Assembly: GCF_001425745.1 (NCBI RefSeq)
Contig: NZ_LMDF01000008.1
Span: 1 to 64,000, forward strand
Source: Caulobacter sp. Root343
Lineage (GTDB): Bacteria; Pseudomonadota; Alphaproteobacteria; Caulobacterales; Caulobacteraceae
Length of the DNA: 64,000 bases
Direction of reading: 5' to 3'
Of this stretch, positions 23,031 through 34,690 are shown one piece after another; position 1 is the stretch's first letter, and the number at the start of each line of letters is the position of its first letter. The notes under the pieces were generated by a model that searched no databases, was not told the DNA's origin, and worked only from the letters and a program-made list of their open reading frames with translations. Both the position numbers and the translations under genes were made by a program.

Positions 23031-24269
23031 TCAGGGGGCGAGGTTCGCCGGCATTTCCGCCCCGGTCAGGTCGGCGCCGTCCAGCCTGGCGCGGACCAGG
23101 TCGGCTTCGATGAACCGGGCGCGAGGGGCGCTGACGCCCCTGAGATTGGCCCCGCGCAGCACGGCGCGGGTCAGGTCGGTGCGGATGACCCGGTCTTCGG
23201 CGATCTTCAGCGGGCCCAGCTTGGCGCCCGAGAGGTCGGCGCGGGCCAATTGGGCGTCGACCAGGCGCGCGCCCCGCAGGTCCGCGCCCTTCAGCTTGGC
23301 CCCGCGCAGGTCCGCGCCCGAGAGGTTGGCGCCCTGCAGCTGCACGCCCTCCAGGTCCATGCCGAAGAACACGGCCTTGGGGGCGATCAGGCCGCTGAGG
23401 CGACGGTTCCTCAGGCGCTTGAGCGGGCGGAAGTCGACGTCGGACAGGTCACCGACCTTGCCGTCGCGACCGTCGGTCTCGCAGAACAGCTCGTGAGCCT
23501 CCAGCACCTCATTGAGGGGCTGGTCGTCGACATAGATGATCGGCTTCGGGGCACGCAGCACCTCGGTCAGGTCGGCGTCGGTCAAGTCGGCCCCGCTGAC
23601 GTCGACGCCCACCATCACCGCCCGGCGCAGCGAGACATTGGCCATCTCGGCGTTGTGCAGGTTGGCGCCGGACAGATTGGCGCCGTCCATCCGGGCGTTG
23701 GTCAGCCGGGCGCCCTGCAGGGTGACGTTCGAGAGGTCGGCGTCGGTGAAATCGGCCTGCCGCGCGAAGGCGCCGGACATCTGGGCGCCCTTCAGGTTGG
23801 CCCCCTGCAGCATGGCGTAGTCCAGCTCGCCCGGCCGCTTGGAATGTTCGAGGATCCGCAGGCCCTTTTCGTCGTCCTGCACGGCCGTGACGCCCTCGCG
23901 CAGATCGCAATTGGCCAGGTTCGCCCCGCCCAGATTGGCCCCGCGCAGGCAGGCGCCGCGCATGTCGCAGCGCGACAGGTCGGCGTCGCGCAGGTCGGAG
24001 TCGCGCAAGTCGGTCCCATAGAGTGTGGCCCGCGCCAGCTTGGCGCCGCGCAGCGAGGCCCCGCCCAGCAGGGCGCCGGTCAGGTCGGCCTCCGAGAGGT
24101 CGACGCCGTCCAGCTCGTAATTGTTCAGGTTGACGTACTGCAGCACCGCCCGGCGTCCGGCCGGCAGACCTTTCAGGTACCGCGCATGGGCCTCCACCGC
24201 CTGGCGCACCACGGAGGCGTGCAGGGTCCGGATCAGGCTCGGTCGTGAAGACTCGGCGGCGGCGGGCAT
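23031..24269 (-). CDS. Pentapeptide-repeat protein
   Basis: A 412-residue protein with at least two blocks of A(D/N)LXX pentapeptide repeats: about residues 48-130 and about 150-235, then again from about 295 to the end (LQGANLSGADLRGAKLKGAD). Such repeats fold as a right-handed quadrilateral beta-helix. A non-repeat insert (about 237-290, YVDDQPLNEVLEAHELFCETD) breaks the helix. The N-terminal 40 residues form a helical lead (VRQAVEAHARYLKGLPAGRRA). Some family members bind DNA gyrase, but nothing here indicates that role. No adjacent toxin or resistance gene is present. Confidence 0.88.
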   Translation of the reverse strand: MPAAAESSRPSLIRTLHASVVRQAVEAHARYLKGLPAGRRAVLQYVNLNNYELDGVDLSEADLTGALLGGASLRGAKLARATLYGTDLRDSDLRDADLSRCDMRGACLRGANLGGANLANCDLREGVTAVQDDEKGLRILEHSKRPGELDYAMLQGANLKGAQMSGAFARQADFTDADLSNVTLQGARLTNARMDGANLSGANLHNAEMANVSLRRAVMVGVDVSGADLTDADLTEVLRAPKPIIYVDDQPLNEVLEAHELFCETDGRDGKVGDLSDVDFRPLKRLRNRRLSGLIAPKAVFFGMDLEGVQLQGANLSGADLRGAKLKGADLRGARLVDAQLARADLSGAKLGPLKIAEDRVIRTDLTRAVLRGANLRGVSAPRARFIEADLVRARLDGADLTGAEMPANLAP

Positions 24270-24375
24270 GCGATCGGAGAGCGCTCGGGCTGGTACGCGG
24301 GTGAAGCGGAAACAGCGCTCACCGTGTCACATCAGCTTTAAGCAATCGTTCAGTCCGCGACAGAAAGTCGCGGGT

Positions 24376-24933
24376 CTAACCGCTCACACGCTCGAACAGG
24401 TGCTCGTAGCGCAGCACCAGCCCCTGCCCGTCGACGACCAGATCGGCCTCGAACCCCGCCGACAGGCCCAGGTCGACATAGCGCAGGCGGCCGGGCCCCT
24501 GGCGATCGTAGCGTTGGCGCGAGTGGGCGACCGTCAGGGCCGGCCCGTCGATGAAGGCGGTGTCGAGCGGCTGGCCGCGCCCCGGCGCCTCGGGCGTGCG
24601 TCGGATCGGGAAGGTGTTGCAGAAGGGCGTGACCGACAGATCCGGCTCTTCGGCTCCGTCGAGGTCGGGGCGCGCAACGCCGTCGACGGCCCAGCCCGAA
24701 CCGGTCCTTTCCAGCGTCAGCCGGCCGTGGCTCGTGGCGTTCCAGCGCTCCACTTCGACCGACAGGGCGCGCCAGTCGGGGGTCAGACGCCAGCGATGAT
24801 CGAGACGGAAGCCGCCGTCCTCGAGGCACAGCACGGTCGAGACCGCCTCGACCGCGTCCGGACCGATCGACAATTCCAGACGTTCCAGACCCTCGATATC
24901 GGTCCGTCGCCAGAAGAGGACGGATGTCGGCAT
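24376..24933 (-). CDS. Putative glycolipid-binding protein (PA1994-like)
   Basis: A 185-residue protein with the composition and motifs of the Pfam Glycolipid_bind family: LFWRRTDIEGLERLEL at the start, FRLDHRWRLTPDWRALSVEV, a central DLDGAEEPDLSVTPFCNTFPIRR, and VDLGLSAGFEADLVVDGQGLVLRYEHLFER near the end. The family fold resembles lipoprotein-localisation factors, but its ligand is not established. It has no signal peptide. It starts 13 bases after the stop of the CorA-type gene upstream and is probably cotranscribed with it. Confidence 0.8.
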   Translation of the reverse strand: MPTSVLFWRRTDIEGLERLELSIGPDAVEAVSTVLCLEDGGFRLDHRWRLTPDWRALSVEVERWNATSHGRLTLERTGSGWAVDGVARPDLDGAEEPDLSVTPFCNTFPIRRTPEAPGRGQPLDTAFIDGPALTVAHSRQRYDRQGPGRLRYVDLGLSAGFEADLVVDGQGLVLRYEHLFERVSG

Positions 24934-24946
24934 GCGCTCTCCGTTT

Positions 24947-25906
24947 CTACAGCCAGCCCTTGCGCCGGAACCACAGCAACGGGCCGAAGAAGGCCAGGAT
25001 CATCAGGCCGATCGCCATCGGATAGCCTTCCATCCAGCGCAGTTCGGGCATGTGCTCGAAGTTCATGCCGTAGATCCCCGCGATCAGAGTCGGCGGCAGG
25101 AACATCACCGAGAAGATCGAGAACACCTTGAAGATCGAGTTCTGCTCGATGTTGATCAGGCCCAGGGCCGCGTCGAGCAGGAAGGTGACGTTGCCGGCCA
25201 GGTAGCTGGAATGGTCGGTGATCGACTGGACGTCGCGCTGCAGCGACTTCAGGTGGTCGCGCAGTTCCTTCTCACCGTCGAACTGGTCGGCCAAAGCGGC
25301 GAAGCTGAGCAGGCGAGCCAGGCTGACCAGGCTGTCGCGGGCCTTTGAATTGACGTTCTGCGAGCGGCCCAGCTTGTTGAGGATCTGTTCGAACGCCGCG
25401 CCGCGCGGGCGGCTGAAGATGGCCCGCGACTGCACCTCGACCTCGGCGGCGGTGCGCTCGAGGATGTCGGCGGTGCGGTCGACGATGGCGTCCAGCAAGC
25501 CCAGGAAGGTCTGCAGGCCGTTGGGACACAGGCTGGGCTGGCGCTCGGCCTGGGCGGCGAACACCGAGAAGGCGCGCGGCTCGACATAGCGGATGGTGAC
25601 GAGGCGCGCGCCGGCGAGCACGAAGGTGACGGGGGCGGCGGTCGGCAGGTCGCCGTCGGCGTTGACCAGCACCGTGGCGGTCATGAACGTGCCGCCGTCT
25701 TCCTGGTAGAGGCGCGAGGACGCCTCGATCTCGGCCATCTCCTCGCGGGTGGGCAGCAGCAGGCCGATCGACTGCTCGACGGAGACTTCCTCGGCGCGGG
25801 TGGGGTCGACCAGCTCGATCCAGACGGCGTCGTCCGGCACGCGCCAGTCAGGCGACAGTCCGCCGGCTTCGAAACCTGGCGCGCCGTGGCGGAGAATTCG
25901 CAGCAT
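24947..25906 (-). CDS. CorA-family magnesium/divalent-cation transporter
   Basis: A 319-residue CorA protein. The long N-terminal cytoplasmic domain (about 1-255) precedes two C-terminal membrane helices. The first helix ends in the signature YGMNFEHMPEL with the GMN selectivity motif, and the last runs through GLMILAFFGPLLWFRRKGWL. Length and motif order match CorA. It most likely mediates Mg2+ influx. The glycolipid-binding-like gene follows 13 bases downstream. Confidence 0.92.
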   Translation of the reverse strand: MLRILRHGAPGFEAGGLSPDWRVPDDAVWIELVDPTRAEEVSVEQSIGLLLPTREEMAEIEASSRLYQEDGGTFMTATVLVNADGDLPTAAPVTFVLAGARLVTIRYVEPRAFSVFAAQAERQPSLCPNGLQTFLGLLDAIVDRTADILERTAAEVEVQSRAIFSRPRGAAFEQILNKLGRSQNVNSKARDSLVSLARLLSFAALADQFDGEKELRDHLKSLQRDVQSITDHSSYLAGNVTFLLDAALGLINIEQNSIFKVFSIFSVMFLPPTLIAGIYGMNFEHMPELRWMEGYPMAIGLMILAFFGPLLWFRRKGWL

Positions 25907-25966
25907 CGATCACCCTCGCTAAGGCCGGGTGTGCCCCGGCCCAAGCGTCAGGTCAACGCGCTCAAA

Positions 25967-26668
25967 TCAACGGGGCGCGTTCTGCTTGTTTGTGTCGTTC
26001 GAGGAGGAACCGCCACCGGCGGCGGCCTCGATCAGGGCGGCGATACGGTCGGTCGAATCCGCGGCCTGGCCGATGATGTCCAGCGGCGAGGAACGAACCG
26101 AAGCGGCCACCTGGTTGGCCGCCTGCTTGGCAGCCGAGACCACGGCGTTCTGGGCCATGGCGATCTTGCTGGTGGCCATGGCGATCTTGGTCGCCTGGGC
26201 GTCCTGATAGATGAAGCCGTTGGTCGGATAGACGCTGGTGCCGAGGTCGCGGATCGGATCGTACCAGACCTTGACCTGCGTCCAGTCGCCTTCCGGCGAG
26301 ACGTCGACGACGGTGACGTCCTTTTCGATCTGGCCGCGATCGCCTTCGATGATCGACCAGTTGGCGTGGGTGACCTGGATGACCCGGTCGGTGAGCACCT
26401 GGCTGACGAACGCCACGTGGCCGAGGTTCATGCGGGCGGTGGGCTTGAAGGAGAGGACCGAGCCGATCTTCGGGACCGAGCCCGTGTCGTACTTGCCGGC
26501 GGCTTGCGACCACCACGTGCGGGCGTCGCCGAAAATCTGAATGCCCGACATCAGACGGGCGAAGGGCACGCACTGCCAATAGCCGTCAGCATTCGCCGCT
26601 ACGGGCGCAAAGCTGATCATGGCGGCAGCGGCCAGGGAACCCAGAAGGGCCCTTGTCCGTTTCGTCAT
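25967..26668 (-). CDS. Exported CHAP-domain peptidoglycan hydrolase
   Basis: A 233-residue exported protein. The start at 26668 (MTKRTR) gives a signal peptide ending at ANADG. The CHAP domain follows at once: the catalytic Cys is in YWQCVPFAR and the catalytic His in GHVAFVSQVL, with the later THANW as third member. CHAP enzymes cleave amide bonds in peptidoglycan peptides. The C-terminal 80 residues (from ATSKIAMAQNAV) are Ala/Ser-rich and low in order. It stands alone between the CorA and acyltransferase genes. A role in cell-wall turnover is likely; lysis of other cells is not indicated. Confidence 0.87.
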   Translation of the reverse strand: MTKRTRALLGSLAAAAMISFAPVAANADGYWQCVPFARLMSGIQIFGDARTWWSQAAGKYDTGSVPKIGSVLSFKPTARMNLGHVAFVSQVLTDRVIQVTHANWSIIEGDRGQIEKDVTVVDVSPEGDWTQVKVWYDPIRDLGTSVYPTNGFIYQDAQATKIAMATSKIAMAQNAVVSAAKQAANQVAASVRSSPLDIIGQAADSTDRIAALIEAAAGGGSSSNDTNKQNAPR

Positions 26669-26735
26669 GCTGTGGGTACTCCCCCGCGTCACTGGGCTAA
26701 GGGATAACCTTGCCAGGGACATGTGAAAAGAGTGT

Positions 26736-27833
26736 TTATGTCGCAGCTGTAATGGCCAAGCGGCGCTGTTTCCACCCCCGCGCCCAAGTCTTCATCCGCT
26801 CCCGACAGGGGCTTTCGATGACATGGAAGGAGATCGCCGACAGCGGAACCAGGGCGGCGACAATCCCGATCCAGATCAGAAGCGGCAACTTGTCGCCCTC
26901 GATATTGAACAGCTTGGTCGCGCCATTGATGGCCAGGATCTTCCACGGGATGCAGATCATATAGGTCGAATAGCTGATCTCGCCGAGATAGACGAAGACT
27001 GACTGTCCAGCAAACTCGAAACCGTCCGAAGCGAGGGTGGCGAGCATGAAAATCAGCCCCCCCATCAGCATGATAATGATCGAATCCGAGGCGCCGAACT
27101 GCACAGCGGCAAGCGTGGCCATGCTCAATAAAGCGGCGCCGTAGCCGCTGAGTCGCGCCGGGAAGCGTCCTGAACGCCACAGGGCGTGCAGCGCGCAGCC
27201 GAAGGCGAAGCACGGAACGATGCGCAGAGCGCCCCACTGGATGGTCGCGTCGGTCAGCGAGAAGCCGGCCAGGGCCTCGAAGGCGGGATAGAGCAGAGCG
27301 ATCATCGCCAGCGCGCCCAGCACGGCGGCGACGGGGCGCTCGCGCAGCTTCCAGGCGGCGAACGCGAAGGCCGGGAAGGTCAGATAGGCGAACCATTCGG
27401 CCGAGATCGACCACGAGGCGTGGTTCCAGCCCGACACCGGCGCGAAGCCCCAGGCATGGACCAGCATCAGGTTGGCCGGCAGGGCCTTCCAGGCCAGGAT
27501 GTTCGGATCGACGGTCAGCCCCGCCATCGTGCCGGCGATCGCCATGGCCCCGACTCCGACTAGGGTGGCCAGGTGCAGCGGATAGACCCGCGCCAGCCGG
27601 TTCCACAGGAAGTCGCCGTAACGGAACCGCCCCTCCCCGAAGCCGCTCAGATAGACGTGGCACAGGATGAAGCCCGACAGCGTGAAGAATGCCTCGACGC
27701 CCAGATAGCCCTTTTGGGCGATCGCCGGCGTGAAACCGACGTCCAGCTTGGGCCAATAGTGGAACAGCACCACCCAGAAGGCGGCGAAGAACCGGAGGGC
27801 CGTCAGGGGCTTTATGTGCGCGGCGTCGGGCAT
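26736..27833 (-). CDS. Acyltransferase-3 family membrane O-acyltransferase (OafA-like)
   Basis: A 365-residue polytopic protein with about ten membrane helices. The opening IKPLTALRFFAAFWVVLFHYWP carries the R-x10-H pair typical of the family's active site. LSAEWF-like SISAEWFAYLTFP and FALSG-type FFTLSGFILCH segments are also visible. These enzymes acylate sugars of surface polysaccharides, lipids or antibiotics. The C-terminal third uses more AT-rich codons than its neighbours, a possible sign of transfer, but no mobile-element traces flank it. It is divergent from terC with a palindrome and direct repeats in between. Confidence 0.87.
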   Translation of the reverse strand: MPDAAHIKPLTALRFFAAFWVVLFHYWPKLDVGFTPAIAQKGYLGVEAFFTLSGFILCHVYLSGFGEGRFRYGDFLWNRLARVYPLHLATLVGVGAMAIAGTMAGLTVDPNILAWKALPANLMLVHAWGFAPVSGWNHASWSISAEWFAYLTFPAFAFAAWKLRERPVAAVLGALAMIALLYPAFEALAGFSLTDATIQWGALRIVPCFAFGCALHALWRSGRFPARLSGYGAALLSMATLAAVQFGASDSIIIMLMGGLIFMLATLASDGFEFAGQSVFVYLGEISYSTYMICIPWKILAINGATKLFNIEGDKLPLLIWIGIVAALVPLSAISFHVIESPCRERMKTWARGWKQRRLAITAAT

Positions 27834-27896
27834 GACGTCGATCCTTAAGGGCCCTCTTTCCCTCCCCCACGGTGGAAAGACCGGCGTTCTCCGCCT

Positions 27897-27940
27897 ATTT
27901 CACCTAGGGTGAAATGCATACGCGAACGCATACGCGAAAC
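27897..27940. promoter_or_regulatory. Palindrome plus tandem repeats in the acyltransferase/terC divergent region
   Basis: A perfect dyad ATTTCACC-TAG-GGTGAAAT (27897-27915) is followed directly by two 12-base tandem repeats GCATACGCGAA(C) (27916-27927, 27928-27940). terC begins 33 bases downstream. The palindrome looks like an operator for a TetR- or GntR-type factor. No regulator gene is adjacent. Confidence 0.6.
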
Positions 27941-27972
27941 AGCGGCTCGTCCGATAACCTTAGAGAGGACCG

Positions 27973-28761
27973 ATGAACGAACTCCTTAGCCTCGTCGCCG
28001 ACCCGGCCGCCTGGGCCGCCTTGGTGACCCTGGTGGTGATGGAAGTGGTTCTGGGGATCGACAACCTGGTCTTCATTTCGATCCTGTCGAACAAGTTGCC
28101 GCCCGAGCAACGCACGAGGGTGCGCCGCATCGGCATCTCGCTGGCGCTGATCATGCGCCTCGTCTTGCTGTCGACCATCGCCTTCATCGTCGGCCTGACC
28201 GCCCCGGTCTTCGACCTCGGCATCGTCGGCCCCGTGGGATCGCACGGCGAGCCGGGCTTCGAGACCGCCTTCTCGTGGCGCGACCTGATCCTGATCGCCG
28301 GCGGCGTCTTCCTGATCTGGAAGGCGACCAAGGAGATCCACCACACGGTCGACCCGGCCAAGAGCGACGACGTGCTGGAGAAGGACAAGGCCAGCGTGGT
28401 GATCTCGAACGTCGGCGCGGCGATCTTCCAGATCATCCTGCTGGACCTGGTGTTCTCGATCGACTCGATCCTGACCGCCGTCGGCATGACCGATCACCTG
28501 CCGATCATGGTCACCGCCGTGATCATCGCCGTCGCCGCCATGCTGCTGGCCGCCGACCCGCTGGGCAACTTCATCAACAACAATCCGACGGTGGTGATGC
28601 TGGCGCTCGGCTTCCTGCTGATGATCGGCACCGTCCTGATCGCCGAGGGCTTCGGCGCCCATGTTCCCAAGGGCTACATCTACACCGCCATGGCGTTCTC
28701 GGCCGGCGTCGAGGGCCTGAACATGCTGGCCCGCAAGCGCGGCCCGAAGAAAGACCACTAG
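27973..28761 (+). CDS. TerC-family membrane protein
   Basis: A 262-residue protein with seven membrane helices. Motifs are EVVLGIDNLVFISIL in the first helix, LVFSIDSILTAVGM in the central helix with the family's conserved acidic and Ser/Asp pairs, and a Lys/Arg-rich C-terminus (ARKRGPKKDH). The family is named for tellurium resistance but several members export manganese or load it onto secreted proteins. No ter operon genes are near. There is too little leader for a yybP-ykoY riboswitch, which precedes some terC genes. GAGAGGA lies before the ATG. Confidence 0.9.
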   Translation: MNELLSLVADPAAWAALVTLVVMEVVLGIDNLVFISILSNKLPPEQRTRVRRIGISLALIMRLVLLSTIAFIVGLTAPVFDLGIVGPVGSHGEPGFETAFSWRDLILIAGGVFLIWKATKEIHHTVDPAKSDDVLEKDKASVVISNVGAAIFQIILLDLVFSIDSILTAVGMTDHLPIMVTAVIIAVAAMLLAADPLGNFINNNPTVVMLALGFLLMIGTVLIAEGFGAHVPKGYIYTAMAFSAGVEGLNMLARKRGPKKDH

Positions 28762-28834
28762 GGGGCGAACGAGCCTCTACTTCCGGCGTTTGGAGCGTGG
28801 TAGTCGGTTCCGGCTATCACGCTTCAGGGCCCTG

Positions 28835-30418
28835 ATGACCTCCCAGACCTTCACCGACGCCGAGCGCCGCCTGACCCTGGCGGCGCTGATGATCGTCTTT
28901 CTGCTCAGCGCGCTGGACCAGACCATCGTGTCCACGGCCATGCCGCGGATCATCTCCGAGCTGAACGGCCTCAATCTCTATTCGTGGGTGACCACGGCCT
29001 ATCTGCTGACCTCGACGGTGATGGTGCCGATCTGGGGCAAGCTGGGCGACATCTTCGGCCGCAAGCCGGTGCTGATCACCGGCATCACCATCTTCCTGGC
29101 CGGCTCGTGGCTGTCGGGGATCTCGGGCGAGTTCGGGACCATCCTGGGCGTGCCGGGCATGGTGCAGCTGATCGTGTTCCGCGCCATGCAGGGCATCGGC
29201 GGCGGCGCCCTGTTCACCACCGCCTTCGCGATCATCGCCGACCTGTATCCGCCGCGCGAGCGGGGCAAGTTCGCCGGCATCTTCGGCTCGGTGTTCGGCC
29301 TGGCCAGCGTGCTGGGGCCGATCATCGGCGGCTATTTCACCGACCACGGCACGGTGCAGATCGGGACCCACATGGTCGCCGGCTGGCGCTGGGTGTTCTA
29401 CGTCAACCTGCCGCTGTCCCTGCTTTCGCTGTTCATGGTCATCGTCAAGATGCCGCCGCTGGAGCATCGCCGCTCGGGCAAGATCGACTTCCTGGGCGCG
29501 GCCCTGCTGATCGCCGCCTTCGTGCCGCTGCTGCTGGCGCTTAGCCTGGGCGGCCACAACTTCGCCTGGCGCTCGCCGCAGAGCCTTTCGCTATTCGCTC
29601 TGGCCGCCGTCTCCCTGGCCGCCTTCGTGGTGGTCGAGACCAAGGTCTCCAACCCGATCCTGCCGATGCACCTGTTCCAGAACCAGGTGTTCACCACCGC
29701 CAACACCGCCGGCTTCCTGATCTCGATGGCCTTCATGGGCGTGGTGATGTTCCTGCCGCTGTTCCTGCAGCTGGGCCGCGGCGTGCCGGCCACGGTCAGC
29801 GGCATGACCATGCTGCCGCTGATGGCCGGCCTGATCATCGGCAGCACGATCGCCGGCCAGCTGGTCAGCAAGACCGGCAAGTACAAGCCGTTCATGATCG
29901 GCGGCGCGTCCGTGCTGCTGGTCTCGGTGTTCCTGCTGCACGACCTGTCGAAGATCCACAGCCTGCCCTTGCTGTGTCTGCTGCTGGCCTTCGTGGGCCT
30001 GGGCCTTGGCCCCGGTCAGAGCCTGTTCAACATCGCCACCCAGAACGCTGTCGACCCGCGCGACATCGGCGTGGCCACCAGCTCCAACCAGTTCTTCCGT
30101 CAGATCGGCTCGACCGTCGGCGCGGCCCTGGCCGGCACGATGCTGACCGCCCGCCTGGCCAGCCTGCCGGGCGGCGGTCTCGACCTGGGCAAGCTGGAGG
30201 GCATGGCCGTCAAGGCCGCCGCCACCGGCCAGGCCGCCCACGCCGATCCGGTGCTGCAGGAGGCCCTGGTCCACGCGGTCAGCGGCGTGATGGTCGCGGC
30301 CCTGTTCGTGATCGCGGCGGGCCTCGTGACCATCTTCTTCATTCCCGCCCTGCCCCTGCGCTCACGCCAACCGGCGCCGGGCGCGCCGACCCTGGACAAG
30401 GCCGAGCCGACGAACTGA
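28835..30418 (+). CDS. DHA2-family (14-helix) MFS multidrug efflux transporter
   Basis: A 527-residue MFS protein. ATG 28835 (MTSQTF) was preferred over an upstream TTG. It shows the DHA2 signature LDQTIVSTAMPRI in helix 1, GKLGDIFGRKPVL in the 2-3 loop and GGALFTTAFAIIADLYPPRERGK after helix 4, plus two additional central helices. It probably exports drugs or other amphiphiles by proton antiport. Its stop lies 12 bases before repeat copy B3, which separates it from a convergent pstS-like gene. It is 73 bases after terC, possibly cotranscribed. Confidence 0.9.
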   Translation: MTSQTFTDAERRLTLAALMIVFLLSALDQTIVSTAMPRIISELNGLNLYSWVTTAYLLTSTVMVPIWGKLGDIFGRKPVLITGITIFLAGSWLSGISGEFGTILGVPGMVQLIVFRAMQGIGGGALFTTAFAIIADLYPPRERGKFAGIFGSVFGLASVLGPIIGGYFTDHGTVQIGTHMVAGWRWVFYVNLPLSLLSLFMVIVKMPPLEHRRSGKIDFLGAALLIAAFVPLLLALSLGGHNFAWRSPQSLSLFALAAVSLAAFVVVETKVSNPILPMHLFQNQVFTTANTAGFLISMAFMGVVMFLPLFLQLGRGVPATVSGMTMLPLMAGLIIGSTIAGQLVSKTGKYKPFMIGGASVLLVSVFLLHDLSKIHSLPLLCLLLAFVGLGLGPGQSLFNIATQNAVDPRDIGVATSSNQFFRQIGSTVGAALAGTMLTARLASLPGGGLDLGKLEGMAVKAAATGQAAHADPVLQEALVHAVSGVMVAALFVIAAGLVTIFFIPALPLRSRQPAPGAPTLDKAEPTN

Positions 30419-30429
30419 GGGGATCTTCC

Positions 30430-30528
30430 CTGTCATCCCGACCGCAGCGCAGCGGAGAGCCGGGACCGCCGCAGGCTCCGCGCTTCCGGCGGTCCCGGAT
30501 AGCCTCTGCGAGGCTTCCGGGATGACAG
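30430..30528. repeat. Dispersed palindromic repeat family B, copy 3
   Basis: Outer arms CTGTCATCCCG / CCGGGATGACAG and inner arms GAGCCGGGACCGCC / GGCGGTCCCGG match copies at 5711 and 15703; the right internal arm is slightly changed (CCCGGATAGCC). It lies between two convergent genes with stops at 30418 and 30545. Confidence 0.88.
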
Positions 30529-30544
30529 AATTGTTTAGCGGCCC

Positions 30545-31588
<1,044 letters not shown>

Positions 31589-31722
31589 AGCGCTTTCTCC
31601 GACTTGCCTTGGGGCGCGAGCCCGGTTCCGCGATGCGTTGCTCGCATCGTCGGGGCCCGGACCTTGGGCGTCCGCCTGCCGCAGGGGAATGTGGCGCGAG
31701 GCCGCAGAGCTTGGCTGAAAGC

Positions 31723-33885
<2,163 letters not shown>

Positions 33886-34012
33886 GGTGCGATGCTTCTG
33901 CCGCGAAACCGTCCCCAGGTCGAGAGGACCGGCGGCGAACGTCATCAAGCGGGTGTTAACCGTCCTTGCCGCTTCATCTACCTCCAGTGCTAGTAACCGG
34001 TGGGGACGACGA

Positions 34013-34690
34013 ATGAGCGACGCGACGCGAGCGACCAAGAAGGCCGTCGACCCGGAGAGCGTCCGCGACTTCCTGCGCACCGAGCCGGAATTCCTGCGCC
34101 ATGACGAGGGCCTGCTGGGCGAACTGGGCCTGAAGATCGCCGCCGGCAACATCATCGACTTCGGTCCCGCCGCCCTGGCCAAGGCCGCCGCCGCCCACAA
34201 GCGCGAGGCCAGCGTTCGCCAGGCGATCGAGGCCAACGCCCGCGCCAACTTCTCGGCCCAGGCCCAGACCCACGCGGCGGTGATCGACATGCTCGACGCC
34301 CGCAACCATTCGGACCTGGCCCGCCGTGTCGACGAGATGTCGATCAAGCGGTTCGGCCTGGCCGCCGGGGTAATGGCGCTGGAAGGCCCCAGCCGCGTCC
34401 CGGCCGGCTGGTACGCCTTGGCCGAGGGTCAGGTCGACATGATCCTGGCCGACGCTCCGATCGCCCGCATGGGCTTCTTCGCCCCGGCCCTGCCGCTGTT
34501 CGGCGACAGGATGGAGACCATCCGCAGCATGGCGTTGGTCCGCATGGCCGTCTGGGAGCCGCGTCGCGAGGCCCTGATCGCCTTCGGCTCGACCGACCCC
34601 GAAGGCTTCACGCCGGACATGGGCGCCGAACTGGTCAACTTCCTGGCCCGGGTGGTCGAGCGCACGGCCGAACGCTGGCCAGTGCTATGA
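34013..34690 (+). CDS. DUF484 family protein
   Basis: A 225-residue cytoplasmic protein with the family's N-terminal helix (DPESVRDFLRTEPEFLRHDEGLLGELGL), a coiled-coil-like stretch (about 60-105, rich in Ala/Arg) and a GAF-like C-terminal half. DUF484 genes very often precede xerC; here the stop overlaps the xerC ATG (ATGA), so the two are translationally coupled. No function is established beyond that association. The start at ATG 34013 was chosen because the upstream frame lacks a good site. Confidence 0.87.
   Translation: MSDATRATKKAVDPESVRDFLRTEPEFLRHDEGLLGELGLKIAAGNIIDFGPAALAKAAAAHKREASVRQAIEANARANFSAQAQTHAAVIDMLDARNHSDLARRVDEMSIKRFGLAAGVMALEGPSRVPAGWYALAEGQVDMILADAPIARMGFFAPALPLFGDRMETIRSMALVRMAVWEPRREALIAFGSTDPEGFTPDMGAELVNFLARVVERTAERWPVL

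Noticed and set aside
26736..27833. Acyltransferase gene as part of a mobile island
   Set aside because: Only a mild drop in GC in its C-terminal third is visible. There are no flanking repeats, integrase or tRNA.
31597..31700. Small hairpin GATGCG-TTGCT-CGCATC between priA and the second pstS as a terminator
   Set aside because: The stem is only six pairs and no T-run follows on the minus strand.
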